Under the pieces are notes generated by a model. The model was not told the origin of the DNA. It was given only the letters and a program-made list of their open reading frames with translations, and did not search any database. A program made the translations under genes and the position numbers. A stretch of DNA of 62,948 nucleotides from MGIIb-Q1 sp964342465 (lineage in GTDB: Archaea > Thermoplasmatota > Poseidoniia > Poseidoniales > Thalassarchaeaceae): contig CAYFFQ010000011.1 of the NCBI GenBank assembly GCA_964342465.1, positions 1 through 62,948 of the forward strand. The letters run 5' to 3'. The stretch's first letter is position 1; the number at the start of each line of letters is the position of its first letter. Positions 35,089 through 45,700 of the stretch are shown one piece after another.

Positions 35089-35751
35089 TCACTCCTCTTC
35101 GGAAATTTCGACGGCTGATTCGACTTCGGCGGCGGCTGACTCGGCGGCGGCCTCGGCGGCGGCCTCCTCGGCGCGAGCACCCATCGCCTCCTCGAGTTTC
35201 TCGTTGATGGCTCTCTTCATGTGTTGGCTCTTGCGCTCCGCTTCAACGGCAGCCTCAATCATCTCGTACCTAGCCTTGATGGCTCTGTTGAGGTCCTCAA
35301 AGACACGCATGTGGTCCACATACCAGTTGTCACGGGCCTTCAGTTCCGCTACAGCAAGGTGAAGGTCGTTGTCGAGTTCCTCAGCGATTTCGAATACTCG
35401 GGTCAATCGCTCCTTCTCACGGGTGAACTTCTCTTCCATCTTCTCGAGTTCCGGCTCAAGGTGGTCGACCTGCTTGCCTCTCTTCGCTGCACTCAACTCC
35501 AAATCTCTGATTCGGTGGTCCTTCTCGCCGAGGAGTTGTTTGAGCCCCTCTCTTTCAAGCTCCTTGTCGATGACCTCTTTCTCAAGAACCTCGATCTCTG
35601 CTTTGAGTTGCACGATCTCCTTCTCAGCCTGTTCAAACGCACTATAGACCTTGGTCACACGCTCAGTCTGCTGGGCCAGTTCCTCCTCCAATTGGCGGAC
35701 TCGGACCTCCGGAGTTATTGTGCCTGTTTCTGTCTCGGCCACGGTTACCAC
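35089..35751 (-). CDS. Coiled-coil protein, function unknown
   Basis: A 220-aa soluble protein dominated by heptad coiled coil from about residue 15 to 190 (VRQLEEELAQQTERV ... KLEEAMGARAEE), with an acidic Ala/Glu-rich tail. It starts with GTG 35751. Its stop codon is 18 bp upstream of the proposed CTG start of the alpha/beta hydrolase, so the two form one transcription unit. It could be a structural or SMC-hinge-less scaffold; no diagnostic motif is present. Confidence 0.72.
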   Translation of the reverse strand: MVTVAETETGTITPEVRVRQLEEELAQQTERVTKVYSAFEQAEKEIVQLKAEIEVLEKEVIDKELEREGLKQLLGEKDHRIRDLELSAAKRGKQVDHLEPELEKMEEKFTREKERLTRVFEIAEELDNDLHLAVAELKARDNWYVDHMRVFEDLNRAIKARYEMIEAAVEAERKSQHMKRAINEKLEEAMGARAEEAAAEAAAESAAAEVESAVEISEEE

Positions 35752-35874
35752 TCACATCGCCCACCCGCTTGCCCTTGATATAGCCGCCGCCCCATAGGGG
35801 CGGCCTTGAGCGGAAGCGCCATGCGGAGGGGATTCGCCGTTTTGGAGGCCCAGCGGAGAGCGGCGGAGGGTTGG

Positions 35875-37302
35875 TCAAATGTTTTCACTTATGGAGGCTA
35901 GACTGGCCGCTACACATTGAGTCAATGCCTTGACGGTAGGTATGTGCAGTTTTTCGTCTGGGCCATGTGCATTGTTGCCCGGCCCAGCACACCCTGTTAC
36001 CAAAAATGCCGCCTGTGGATATGCCTCCTGCATCATGGCGAGGAAGGGGATGGTGCCACCCTCATAGAAAGGCATGGAACCCTTGCCAAATGATTGGCTG
36101 CTCGCCCTGTCAAGAGCGGAGGCGAGGTATTCTGGCATCGGCGGTGCGGCAAAACCGTTGGCAGCCGCCTCGGCGGTGAAAGTGACATGGGCAGCGAGAG
36201 GTGGTGAGGATTCCAACAGTTGCTTCAGTTTTGCTGATGCGCTTTCAGCATCTACACCTGGTGGGATTCTGACACTCAGTTTCAATGTCGTATGTGTCCT
36301 CAGAACATTCCCTGCCGCAGAGAGAGGCGGCAACCCCTCTGCTCCGGTCACGCTCAGTGTCGGTTTCCAGTTCTGAGCGAGCAGGGCTTCAACGAGGTCG
36401 GAGTTCTGGGGTTGAACTCCATCAAGAAACGGAAAATCGGTTATCAGTGCATCACCGAGCACATCCACTATCTCCTTGCTGTCGGTCCGAAGAGATTCGG
36501 TTATCTCGGTGTGCAGAAAACTCGGAAGAATCTCTCCCGTGTTCTCATCTTCGAGTCGAGAGAGAATCTGTCTAGCCAACCTGAAGGAAGAGGGGATTAT
36601 TCCGCTGGACATACCGGAATGCACTCCTTCTGAGGTGACTGCAACCTTCAGGGTACCGCCAACGAGGCCACGCAGGCTCTCGGTGAACCATACCCGTTCA
36701 TAGTCACCCAATCCCGAGTCGAGAACAACCACGAGGTCCGGAGTTCCCAACTCGCCAGAGAGTTCATCCAAGTAGTGGGGAAGGTCAAACGAACCACTCT
36801 CTTCACATGTCTCAATGAGGAATGTGCAGGTAGGATGGGCGATGCCCTGTCGTTGGAGAGCCATTATCGAGAGAATGCCGCAATAGCCTCCATAACCATC
36901 ATCGACAGAACCGCGGCCAAATAGCCATTCGTCCTCTCGGACCGGCTTCCACGGCCCCTTTCCCGCCGACCAGCCGACAAATTCAGGCTGCTTGTCGAGA
37001 TGGGAATAGAACAACACCTCGCCGGCACCGCTTCCCTCCACTTGCAGGACGAGAAGCGGGGTTCGGCCAGCGAGTGAGTGGATGTTGGCGGAGAGACCAT
37101 CGATTTCGATGGTGGCGAGCCAACCGAGGAAATGGTCAATGGAGGCGTTGAGATGGCCGTTTTCACTCCACTCACTATCGAATGCCGGTGACAGAGCGGG
37201 GATTCTGATGTAATCCTCAAGACTGGGCAGGGCGGAAGATTCCCACATTTCTTCGGAGAACTTCGCCATCGCCTGCCAATCCAATCTCCCCTCGGTTGTC
37301 AT
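35875..37302 (-). CDS. M20-family metallopeptidase (dipeptidase/carboxypeptidase)
   Basis: A cytosolic di-zinc peptidase of 475 aa. Metal-binding motifs are FYSHLDKQPE (His, Asp), GRGSVDDGYG (bridging Asp), IETCEESGS (Glu-Glu) and the C-terminal HGPDEKLHIP. A central dimerisation domain (GGTLKVAVTSEGVHSG) is present, as in the CNDP/carnosinase-like group. ATG 37302 with GGGGGC upstream is preferred over GTG 37314. Repeats lie beyond its 5' end, belonging to the 3' side of the addA-like gene. Confidence 0.9.
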   Translation of the reverse strand: MTTEGRLDWQAMAKFSEEMWESSALPSLEDYIRIPALSPAFDSEWSENGHLNASIDHFLGWLATIEIDGLSANIHSLAGRTPLLVLQVEGSGAGEVLFYSHLDKQPEFVGWSAGKGPWKPVREDEWLFGRGSVDDGYGGYCGILSIMALQRQGIAHPTCTFLIETCEESGSFDLPHYLDELSGELGTPDLVVVLDSGLGDYERVWFTESLRGLVGGTLKVAVTSEGVHSGMSSGIIPSSFRLARQILSRLEDENTGEILPSFLHTEITESLRTDSKEIVDVLGDALITDFPFLDGVQPQNSDLVEALLAQNWKPTLSVTGAEGLPPLSAAGNVLRTHTTLKLSVRIPPGVDAESASAKLKQLLESSPPLAAHVTFTAEAAANGFAAPPMPEYLASALDRASSQSFGKGSMPFYEGGTIPFLAMMQEAYPQAAFLVTGCAGPGNNAHGPDEKLHIPTVKALTQCVAASLASISENI

Positions 37303-37389
37303 ATTTGCCCCCACGGGCCGCCATCCATTGAACCTGTTGTTCGACCGTCTTCAGCAGTTTCCTCCGCATCACATCATCAGCCGATGTGC

Positions 37390-37598
37390 TGGTGGTGGGA
37401 GAGTGAGCACTGCCAATCTCAGCCAGCGGCCCAAAGTCGCCTCAACAGTCGCCTCAACACCTGTGGTGGGAGAGTCCGCACTACCAATCTCAGCCAGCGG
37501 CCCAAAGTCGCCTCAACAGTCGCCTCAACAGTCGCCTCAACAGTCGCCTCAACACCTGTGGTGGGAGAGTCCGCACTACCAATCTCAGCCAGCGGCGG
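37390..37598. repeat. Nested tandem repeat overlapping the addA-like stop codon
   Basis: A unit TGGTGGGAGAGTCCGCACTACC...CAGCCAGCGGC occurs three times (from about 37391, 37462 and 37558). Between them are copies of the 12-mer GTCGCCTCAACA (two copies in the first spacer, four in the second). Read on the minus strand, each unit contains GCTGGCTGA, the last two codons and stop of the addA-like gene. The remaining 75 bp before the peptidase gene show nothing. Confidence 0.9.
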
Positions 37599-40500
37599 CC
37601 GGTTTCTCTTCCCTTTTGGGATTAGCCGGCATACAGAGTTTGACCGCTCCGATGAAATAGGGGCATTTGTGACAGATGGCGACCTCTTCACCACTCAATC
37701 GAGGAAAGTTCTTCTCGTCTGTGCGAAGTTCCACCTCAACTGCTGCCAGTTTCGCTAACAGTTCCCAGAATTCTCCTGCAATCTCAGCAAATCGCTCATC
37801 ACTCCAAGTGATGAGGCGGCCAGTCGCGGCAACAACAATCGCCGGCTTGACCACTCGGCGGTGTGGAATGCCCAAATCTTTGCGCATCTTCTCCTGATTC
37901 TCCAATGCGAGGTGGTAGAGATAGATTTGGAATCTGTGCTTCTGTAGCATCATTCTCTCCGCCTCGTTGCAATCCTCCTCATCAAGGGGGTCTTGGACTT
38001 CTTCAAAGAGTGAACCCTTCGGATTTTCCGGCGGGTCGAGTATCTCCGATGCTCCGCTTGATTTCAGGTCGAACGCCCGAATCGTGTTGTCGCCTTCGTC
38101 GTCGGTCTCACAGAGCACGAGGTCACAGATACCATCGAGTTGGAAAGTGATGGAAGTGAGGGTCTGAACGACTCTTTCGCCATGTGGAGTCCACCTCGTG
38201 TCGGCCACGTCATCGAGAGGGATGTCCAGTCGAATGTGGAATGGCCATTCGGTTCTCAGAGCCTCGACGCGGGATGTCTTTTCCATACCAGATTCTTCGC
38301 CTGCGCACACCTTCCGCCCCAACCCTCCCTGTCTGAGTGCTTCCGCCATCTCCATCAAAAGCGCCGCAGTCCCTTCTTTGTCAATGTCAGCAGAGGACAT
38401 CTCATCCAATACCTGATGGATGAGTTTCGGGTTCGTCAATTGGTCATCGGTCTGTTTCAGCCAATGCTCGGGCAGCGGGGTTGTCGGCTCACCGGAATCC
38501 ACTCCGGGATTCGGCAGACCGAGTTCCACTAATCGATGGAACAGCAGGCCGAGTTCCTTCGCATCCGGAAGTCGCAGGCTCTCCTCAGATGATGTGGAGG
38601 TGGCGGAATGGCGGCCGGTTTCCGGGATGGCGGCATCCTGAGAGTCGGCGGTGGCCTGGGATGATTCGCCCCCCTCTGAGTTGCGTTCCAGTGGCAGATT
38701 GATGGCCTCGCTATCCAATCCTATGTAATGGCTCAACCAGTGGCGACGCATACAGGCGTTGGCTGAGTCGAGCATGTGGGGGGCGATGCGCACTCGCCGC
38801 TCGCCCTGCAACTTCACCGCTTGATATGGTTCAAGTTTAATATCAAGCCTCGTCGACTGGGCGAGGCGGTTGAAGCGCACAAGAGGTGAGTGGACCACAC
38901 GGTCGGGCAGCAACAGGTCGGGGTGGTGATAGATGGGGAAGGATTTCAATTTCGCAGGAGCGAGATTCGGGTCCTGTAGCATCTGTGAGATGGGAATCTC
39001 AATCGCTCCATTGCCACGAGATGGGAGAGGGGGTGCCATCCCTTCATCGCCAGGGAGCAGCCAAGGAGCCGTCAGAAGGCCATCGCGTCTAGCGGCCTGT
39101 CTCATCGCTTCCAACCACATCCATCCGAACCGCGGCTGAGGTTTGTAGTCCCACCTGACCGAAACTGAGCCTGAATGTCGGTTTAGAGAGCAGTTTTTTG
39201 GTCCCCCAGCAAGGATTAACAGGTCCTTGACTCGGGTGCAGGCGACATAGAACTGACGGCGCGCCTCGGCCTGTACCTGTGAGTAGAGAATCTGGCTTGA
39301 CATCTTCCACGAGGCGCTGTGGATCTCATCACGACTCTTCCACGGCTTCGGTTTTGCACCGAACATCTCACCGGAGATGAGAATGTTGTCCTTGTATGAC
39401 ATACCGAGGTTGCTCTGGTTCTCTGAGAAGAGGCCACAGACGACTACGACCTTCGACTGAAGACCTTTGGAGCCATGAATTGTCATCACTTTTACAGCAT
39501 TTGATGGAGGCATCGCCTCTCCAGGGAGTAGTTTTCCATCCACCGAGGCGAGTTTTGTCAATCGGTTGGCGAGTAGGATGGCGTCGCCGCCCGCCTCAGC
39601 CATCTGAGAGCGCACGAGGGCGAGGAACTGTTCCGCATATTGTCTGTCCACCGCACCGGGATGGGCGAGCAGCAGGTCGGAATGGTCGAGAGTTTCCTCG
39701 AGAAGTTGCATCATCCTGTTGGAGTCAGCCAGTTTCTTCCAGCGGCAGAACAGTTCTCTCTGCGCATCTCCTACCGCGTGTCTCTGAAGCCGAGCCAACA
39801 GGTCTCGGCCGCCCTTTCGGTCAGCGATGTAGGCTTCCAACTGCGAGTCATTGAAACCGACGAGGGGGGTGCGCGCCAGTCGAGCAGCCCTGTTGACGTT
39901 TTCCCGTTGGGCCACGACTTGAACCAGTGCGGCGAGTGCAGACACTATTGGTTGCTGCAGTAGTCCACCTTCTAGGTCAGCCAAGGCAGGTACACCGAGT
40001 GCATCGAGTCTCCTGACAAGGTCATCCATGTGGGTGCGGGTCGGCATCAGAACCATGATGTCACGAGGAGGAACCTTAGGGAGAGGTTTCAATTCGGTCA
40101 CGACCATCTCCGCACTTGCCCCACTCCTCTGCTCCTTTGGTTGTGGGTCTGAGGATTCCTTTTCCACAGGAGCGCCCTGCTCAGCCTGCTCATCCTCTCC
40201 ACCCATCTCCGTGTTCTCAGCGGATGGTTCAGTCATGGGGGCGATTACCGATGTCGGCCTGCCGTCGACGAGAGCACGGATGCGAGCCGCAACGAGTGCA
40301 TTCTCCAATTGTGAACTCTTTGCTCCGGCGCCCAATGAGAACGGGTCAAGTGGTTTTTTCATGTCCGAATCCGGGTCTCGTGCCTGTTCTGTCTCAATCG
40401 GCAGGAGCCATTCAAGGTTCCCCTTATCGTCACTCCGAGCAGCTCTGAGGCTCTTGGCCGAGGCGTACCAATCTCCGGGAAAGAGATTGTGCCGATGGTC

Positions 40501-42747
40501 AAACAGGTCGACCCACCATTCATTCATCGTCTCCAATAGGTCTCCAGTCGTCCGATAGTTGGTGACAAGGTCGATATGACCCTGACTTCGCCTGAGTACA
40601 TCCTGATGAGGCAATCTTCGGTTGTCGTCTCCTCGGTCGAATGCGACCCACGCCTCTTCAGGAATCGGTCGATGATTGACATACTCCAAACCGGTAACGA
40701 AACTGGTGATGTCAACGCGGCGGGGGTCGCGGGCAGAATCTCGTCTGCGTAGAGCCGGCTTCACCAAGAGGCGTGATTCACTGGCGTATTCGTGCTCATT
40801 AATGGCTCTCAGGTGGGTGGTGTAGCGTGCCATTCCACTGACCTGCGCCTGTCTGAATCCGTAGATGCTCTGTTTCTGGTCCCCAACCCAACAGATGGTC
40901 GGTTGCCATGGGGAATCGGGGGGGTCTGGGTCACCCTCCTTTCTCTCTCTCTCGCTCCATAATCTCGCCAACAGTCTCCATTGCTGATTGGAATTATCCT
41001 GCGCTTCATCGATGATGAAGGCGCGGAAACGGCGGCGTATCTCCAACAATGTCTGCCACCGCCTCAACAGGTCATCCTTCGCCTGTTCGACAGCTTTGGC
41101 TTCGCCCTCCACCAGCCCCTCCCTCTCCAGCAGTTCATCAGCGCGGTTGAGAGCAGAATGGATGTGGTCGTCTCGCCATGGTTGGCCATCGTCGATTCGG
41201 TCGAGGTCAGACACCATCTCGCGGGGATACCATTTGCGAGCGATGCGCGGGCAGCGAGCGAGAAGTAGGTCTTCTGCGGCATCGGTGACATCGGAATGGT
41301 CGTGCACTCCTTCCTTGATTCGTAATTCATAGAGCACATCTGAAGCGGCTCGGTGGACGAGCAACAGGTCTTGGACCATGCGAGCATCATGGTCTGCGCT
41401 CAGAGCCGTTCTTCCCTCACGGATGTATGTTGGGAACGGGTCGGATATGAAATTCGGACGGACGGTCGAATCGGCCGGACAGTGGGGGGGCCCGAGGCGC
41501 GGGTCGAGCAGTTCTGCTATCTCAGCACAAGCGCGTATCCGCATACCGCATAATGATGAGAAGAGGGTGCTGACCTCCGATTTACAGTCAGACAAGGCGG
41601 CCTTCATCTTCTCCTTCGCATCCTTGTCCTTTATGCTGCCGAACCCTTTCATTCCACTCGGCCAAGCATCCCCCTTCGGCAGAATGGAGCGGGGAAAGAC
41701 TCCGGGACTCGGTTTCAAAGATTCGGAATATGAACAGACGGCGAGAAGGAAGTGGCGAATCCACAATAGTTTATCCCAAAGGTCACTCGGTACACCGCGG
41801 TCTATCAGAGTGTCAAGGCAGCGAACTCTGGTCAATCCGGCGAAGCCGGCAGCCAGTTCAAGGTCGGTTGCACACTCCTTGACAGCATTGAGCCATTTCT
41901 CGCCCACTCCATGCAGACTGTCTGCCAATCCAGCCACCTCGCCCTCCTCGATGTGAGAGAGAAAGTGAGCGCGCAGAGAATCCGCATCGATGTCACCGTG
42001 TGCGCTCAGAGACCTTCTCACCGAATCGACGAAGAGGGAACTTCCGACCAACCTCGCTATGATGCGCTGGGTTCTCGAACGGCCACCGAGTTGGTGTGAT
42101 AGGCGGTTGCGTGCCGACATGAACTGTGCAGCATCCACCGAAACCACGCCGAGGTCCGCAGCGTGACTTTCGTTTCTGATTCTCCAAAGCGAGGAGAGGG
42201 CTTTTTCCATCAACAACACGCGCTGAGCATCCGACATCTGTTCTTGTGTGGGTCTGGTTGAGAGGAGGCTGCGATGGCTGGCCACCAATCGGTTGAGAAA
42301 GGAGTCAATGGTGCCTATCGGGGCTTCATCCAACAACATGTTGAGTTGTTCTATCAGACCCTTGTTGCGAATCCGAGGGTCCAACCTGAAACCATCCCTC
42401 TCGCCTCTCGGCCCCGGCCTGAGGCGAGCCAGTTCGCTCCGAAGACGGTCTCTCATCTCCTGCGCCGCCTTGACGGTGAAGGTGAGGACCACGACCTCTG
42501 TCGGAAGCAACCCCCTCCATGCCCGCAGGTCCTCTCTCTCTGTCGGGGGAGTCGTCAGCAGACCGCCTGAGAAATCCATTTCTCGGAGGCCTGGAGGAAG
42601 CAGGCGAGTCGCCCTCTGGTCCTCTGAAAGGTAGTGTTCGAGGACTCGCTGAACTATACAAGCAGTCTTTCCTGTTCCGGCACCAGCGTCAAGGACGATG
42701 TGCATGTCGAGGTTCAGCCCGAGAGTCTGGCCACGATTCAATTCCAT
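37585..42747 (-). CDS. AddA/RecB-like UvrD-type helicase with Fe-S PD-(D/E)XK nuclease domain
   Basis: A 1720-aa ATP-dependent helicase-nuclease subunit for double-strand-break resection. Helicase motifs are complete: Walker A GAGTGKT (22-28), DEAQD, WVGDQKQSIYGFR, MTIHGSKGLQ and YVACTRVKDLLIL. The C-terminal nuclease has DGICDLVL, FDLKSSG and QIYLYHL. Four cysteines (NACMRRHW and C1692-x2-C1695-x9-C1705) fit the iron-staple of AddB-type nucleases. Its ATG overlaps the end of the addB-like gene by 10 bp, giving the order addB-addA as in bacteria. Such pairs are rare in archaea, which usually use HerA-NurA. Confidence 0.9.
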   Translation of the reverse strand: MELNRGQTLGLNLDMHIVLDAGAGTGKTACIVQRVLEHYLSEDQRATRLLPPGLREMDFSGGLLTTPPTEREDLRAWRGLLPTEVVVLTFTVKAAQEMRDRLRSELARLRPGPRGERDGFRLDPRIRNKGLIEQLNMLLDEAPIGTIDSFLNRLVASHRSLLSTRPTQEQMSDAQRVLLMEKALSSLWRIRNESHAADLGVVSVDAAQFMSARNRLSHQLGGRSRTQRIIARLVGSSLFVDSVRRSLSAHGDIDADSLRAHFLSHIEEGEVAGLADSLHGVGEKWLNAVKECATDLELAAGFAGLTRVRCLDTLIDRGVPSDLWDKLLWIRHFLLAVCSYSESLKPSPGVFPRSILPKGDAWPSGMKGFGSIKDKDAKEKMKAALSDCKSEVSTLFSSLCGMRIRACAEIAELLDPRLGPPHCPADSTVRPNFISDPFPTYIREGRTALSADHDARMVQDLLLVHRAASDVLYELRIKEGVHDHSDVTDAAEDLLLARCPRIARKWYPREMVSDLDRIDDGQPWRDDHIHSALNRADELLEREGLVEGEAKAVEQAKDDLLRRWQTLLEIRRRFRAFIIDEAQDNSNQQWRLLARLWSERERKEGDPDPPDSPWQPTICWVGDQKQSIYGFRQAQVSGMARYTTHLRAINEHEYASESRLLVKPALRRRDSARDPRRVDITSFVTGLEYVNHRPIPEEAWVAFDRGDDNRRLPHQDVLRRSQGHIDLVTNYRTTGDLLETMNEWWVDLFDHRHNLFPGDWYASAKSLRAARSDDKGNLEWLLPIETEQARDPDSDMKKPLDPFSLGAGAKSSQLENALVAARIRALVDGRPTSVIAPMTEPSAENTEMGGEDEQAEQGAPVEKESSDPQPKEQRSGASAEMVVTELKPLPKVPPRDIMVLMPTRTHMDDLVRRLDALGVPALADLEGGLLQQPIVSALAALVQVVAQRENVNRAARLARTPLVGFNDSQLEAYIADRKGGRDLLARLQRHAVGDAQRELFCRWKKLADSNRMMQLLEETLDHSDLLLAHPGAVDRQYAEQFLALVRSQMAEAGGDAILLANRLTKLASVDGKLLPGEAMPPSNAVKVMTIHGSKGLQSKVVVVCGLFSENQSNLGMSYKDNILISGEMFGAKPKPWKSRDEIHSASWKMSSQILYSQVQAEARRQFYVACTRVKDLLILAGGPKNCSLNRHSGSVSVRWDYKPQPRFGWMWLEAMRQAARRDGLLTAPWLLPGDEGMAPPLPSRGNGAIEIPISQMLQDPNLAPAKLKSFPIYHHPDLLLPDRVVHSPLVRFNRLAQSTRLDIKLEPYQAVKLQGERRVRIAPHMLDSANACMRRHWLSHYIGLDSEAINLPLERNSEGGESSQATADSQDAAIPETGRHSATSTSSEESLRLPDAKELGLLFHRLVELGLPNPGVDSGEPTTPLPEHWLKQTDDQLTNPKLIHQVLDEMSSADIDKEGTAALLMEMAEALRQGGLGRKVCAGEESGMEKTSRVEALRTEWPFHIRLDIPLDDVADTRWTPHGERVVQTLTSITFQLDGICDLVLCETDDEGDNTIRAFDLKSSGASEILDPPENPKGSLFEEVQDPLDEEDCNEAERMMLQKHRFQIYLYHLALENQEKMRKDLGIPHRRVVKPAIVVAATGRLITWSDERFAEIAGEFWELLAKLAAVEVELRTDEKNFPRLSGEEVAICHKCPYFIGAVKLCMPANPKREEKPAAAG

Positions 42748-45700
42748 TTTTTGTCACCCCCGACCACCGAAGCCAGACCACACACATCCTTCACTTGACA
42801 ATAACCACATGCGAATTTTGATGGGGTGGCGACGACCTTGCCGCTCGCAGACATCTCATGGATTCGGTTGGCCGCTGAAAGTCGGTGGCGCATCCACGCT
42901 CTGAACGAATTGCTGGTTGGTTTGCTGTGGCCTTCACCCGGCCTTCTGAAGAGCGTGTCAGTGGTAGAGCCTACATCCCCTATCGATAGTTCTCTCAGAT
43001 ATCCGATGAAGTCGGGGTCGGCCTCAATGTAGTAGCCGGGCTCTTCGCCGATTTCAGAGATGCCGACCCCAATCACCCTGTCACCAGGATGGGTCAATTC
43101 CCATGCACGGGCGTACAATGCCAATTGAACTCCTTCGAGTACTTCCCGCTGGTGACGCTTGCCAGAAAACCGAGGCTTCGGTCCTTCCACTGACTTGAGG
43201 TCGCGGATGAGGATGAGTCGCTTGGCTTTCCACTCTTCACCGCTATCAATATCGAGCGGGCATACACTCTTCTCTCCATCCTCGCGGATGTATTCATCAG
43301 TTCTCTCAGGGTGGGGAATGACCTCCACTCTGTCTATCGTCCCTCGTACGCGGAACTCTGGAAGGGGGTCACTCTTCTCACCTGTCGCATCGCTCTCCGG
43401 AGCATCGTGCTCAGTGGTGCTCTCGCTCTTCGATTGACTTGAGGCGGGTGGCTTCTCCATAGAGGAATCACCGAGGCGAGTCGTTGACTCCTGTTCTGTG
43501 ATAGTTATCTCGGCAGCGGCCTGAACTGTCTCGGCAGTGGTCTGAACTGACTCAGCAGGGGCCTGAACCCTCTCGGAATCACCGGGTTCGAGGCCAGAAT
43601 CACCGACTTCGGATTTGGAACCGTCAATTTCGGTCTCAGAATCACCGGGTTCAAGGTCGGAATCACCGGGTTCGAGGCCAGAATCACCGACTTCGGATTT
43701 GGAACCGTCAATTTCGGTCTCAGAATCACCGGGTTCAAGGTCGGAATCACTGGGTTCGAGGTCAGAATCGCCGACTTCGGGGTCGGAATCGTCTCCTTCC
43801 CTCTCGGGCAGAGTCAGAAGGACTCCCTTCCCATCGCCGTCAGCGACAAGCGGCCACTCGATGGCGGCGATGGCGGTTTTCTGCATCTGCAATTCGTATT
43901 GGAGAAGGCGATTGAACCTTCCTTCCATCTTCGAGGCGTCTCCGCTTTCCAAGGCGGATTCATATTCTCTCAGACTGAGGCCTACTAGGTCGAGTCTGCG
44001 TGTTGAGGCGACGGCATCGGCCCGACCCAGCCAAGGCACCTTCTCATCAATCACTGTTAGAAGAGCCTTCTTCAGTTCGCTCTGTCCCTTTCCGGTGGCA
44101 AACAGGTTGGCGGGTGTGAGGTTCTCGCGCTCCTCACCGACTTCACAGCCGAGTTGTGAGCAGATGAAATCGGCCCACACCTCGTGAATCGCCTGCCCCC
44201 GTGTTCTCGCATCCACATCGTCATCTTCAGCATCCTCCATATCAGCCCTGAGGCGGGTTGTAAGCCAACCTTTTCGAGGGCACACCAACCACATGGCCAA
44301 ACGGCTGGGAGACCATACCTTCACGCTCGCTTTGGGGCCTGAGACATATCCGTGTCTGAGGTCGTGGTCAGTCAATCCCATCTTATCGGGGGAAAGTGGT
44401 CGAGGGTCCACCGTCAAGGCCGATGATGTTGGCGATTTCAAGCCGATGGTGGGCCAGTTTGGGTGAAAGCGGGGTGCAGTGACCTTCAGCGGATGCTTGG
44501 GGGGTTGCATTTTGTAGCCTTCGACGGAGAGCAGTTCCCCTATCCTCTTGGGGTCGAGATATGGTTGTTCATGGCTACCTTGATGCGGGGCTCTGTCCAA
44601 TCTATCCTCAACGAGAGTCACATCCATCGGGATGGTGATGGAAGAGGGATTGAGGGGTGAGGTGGAAGGGTTCTTGGCGCGATGAATGGCGATCCCACAC
44701 CGTTGCCGAAGGTCACGGGGGTGACTGCCGGTGACTACGAGTTCGAACTCGCCGTCACCCTCATCGACAATCTCTGATGGTCTAGCCACAGGGAAGGGTC
44801 CCTCATTCTCTAGGTGAGCGATACCCCAACGGCTTCTGACGTCTCCGTACAGGCCTTTGACCTCATCGGGTGATATGAAAGAGGGTAATTTGGGCGGGGC
44901 CACAGGATTCCAATGCATAGTGGCCAACCATTCGGATAATGGGGCCGAGGGTTGTGCGTCTTCATCTTTGGCCGTGTCCATCACAATGACTTCGCGGCCG
45001 GCGTTAAGAAGGTGATTCCACACATGGCGTGCGATTCTCAAACGACTGTCGGGGGGAAGAACTCCCATTTCAGTACGGATGTTCTCGGACAGACCTGGGA
45101 TGGTGGGAGGGGAGGTGGACCACGATTCTGAGTCGAGGTGGGTGAGAATGACGAGGTCGGCGGTGCATCCCAACGCATCGGCTGGACTCAAAAGACGCAG
45201 ACCCGATTCAGAGATTCCGGTTCCTGCTAGAGTCATGCCTCTTATCATGTCGGAAAGTTCACTCACCCACTCTCGACCACCACTTGGATGGGGTATGTTC
45301 AACACTCTCTGCATATTTCTCATCTCACAGTGACCGGCGAACAGATTCTGTAGACCGGCGATAGTCGAGTTCACCCCGCCATCGAGACTCCTCAGGGCAG
45401 CAAACCAACGCAATTCGGCAGCCAAGGTGGCCAGCCAGGCATCGGCAGTCAGGTCTGGCTCAGGGAGAGGAAGAGCGACTTTACTCATGCATCCGATTCT
45501 CAGGGTGGGGTCGGCGAGGGCAGCGGCATCTCTTGGCGAGAGCAGTGGCTTGAGGCGGTTCGCCAATGCGAGCAGCCACCATTGATTCTCTTCACATCTC
45601 TTGGCGTGTGCATCCTCATCTTGATAGGCACCGGCAATCGGCTCCCTCGATGCCGCCCAAAGCCAACGATGCAGAGCGCCCTCTCCCGCCATCAGATGAA

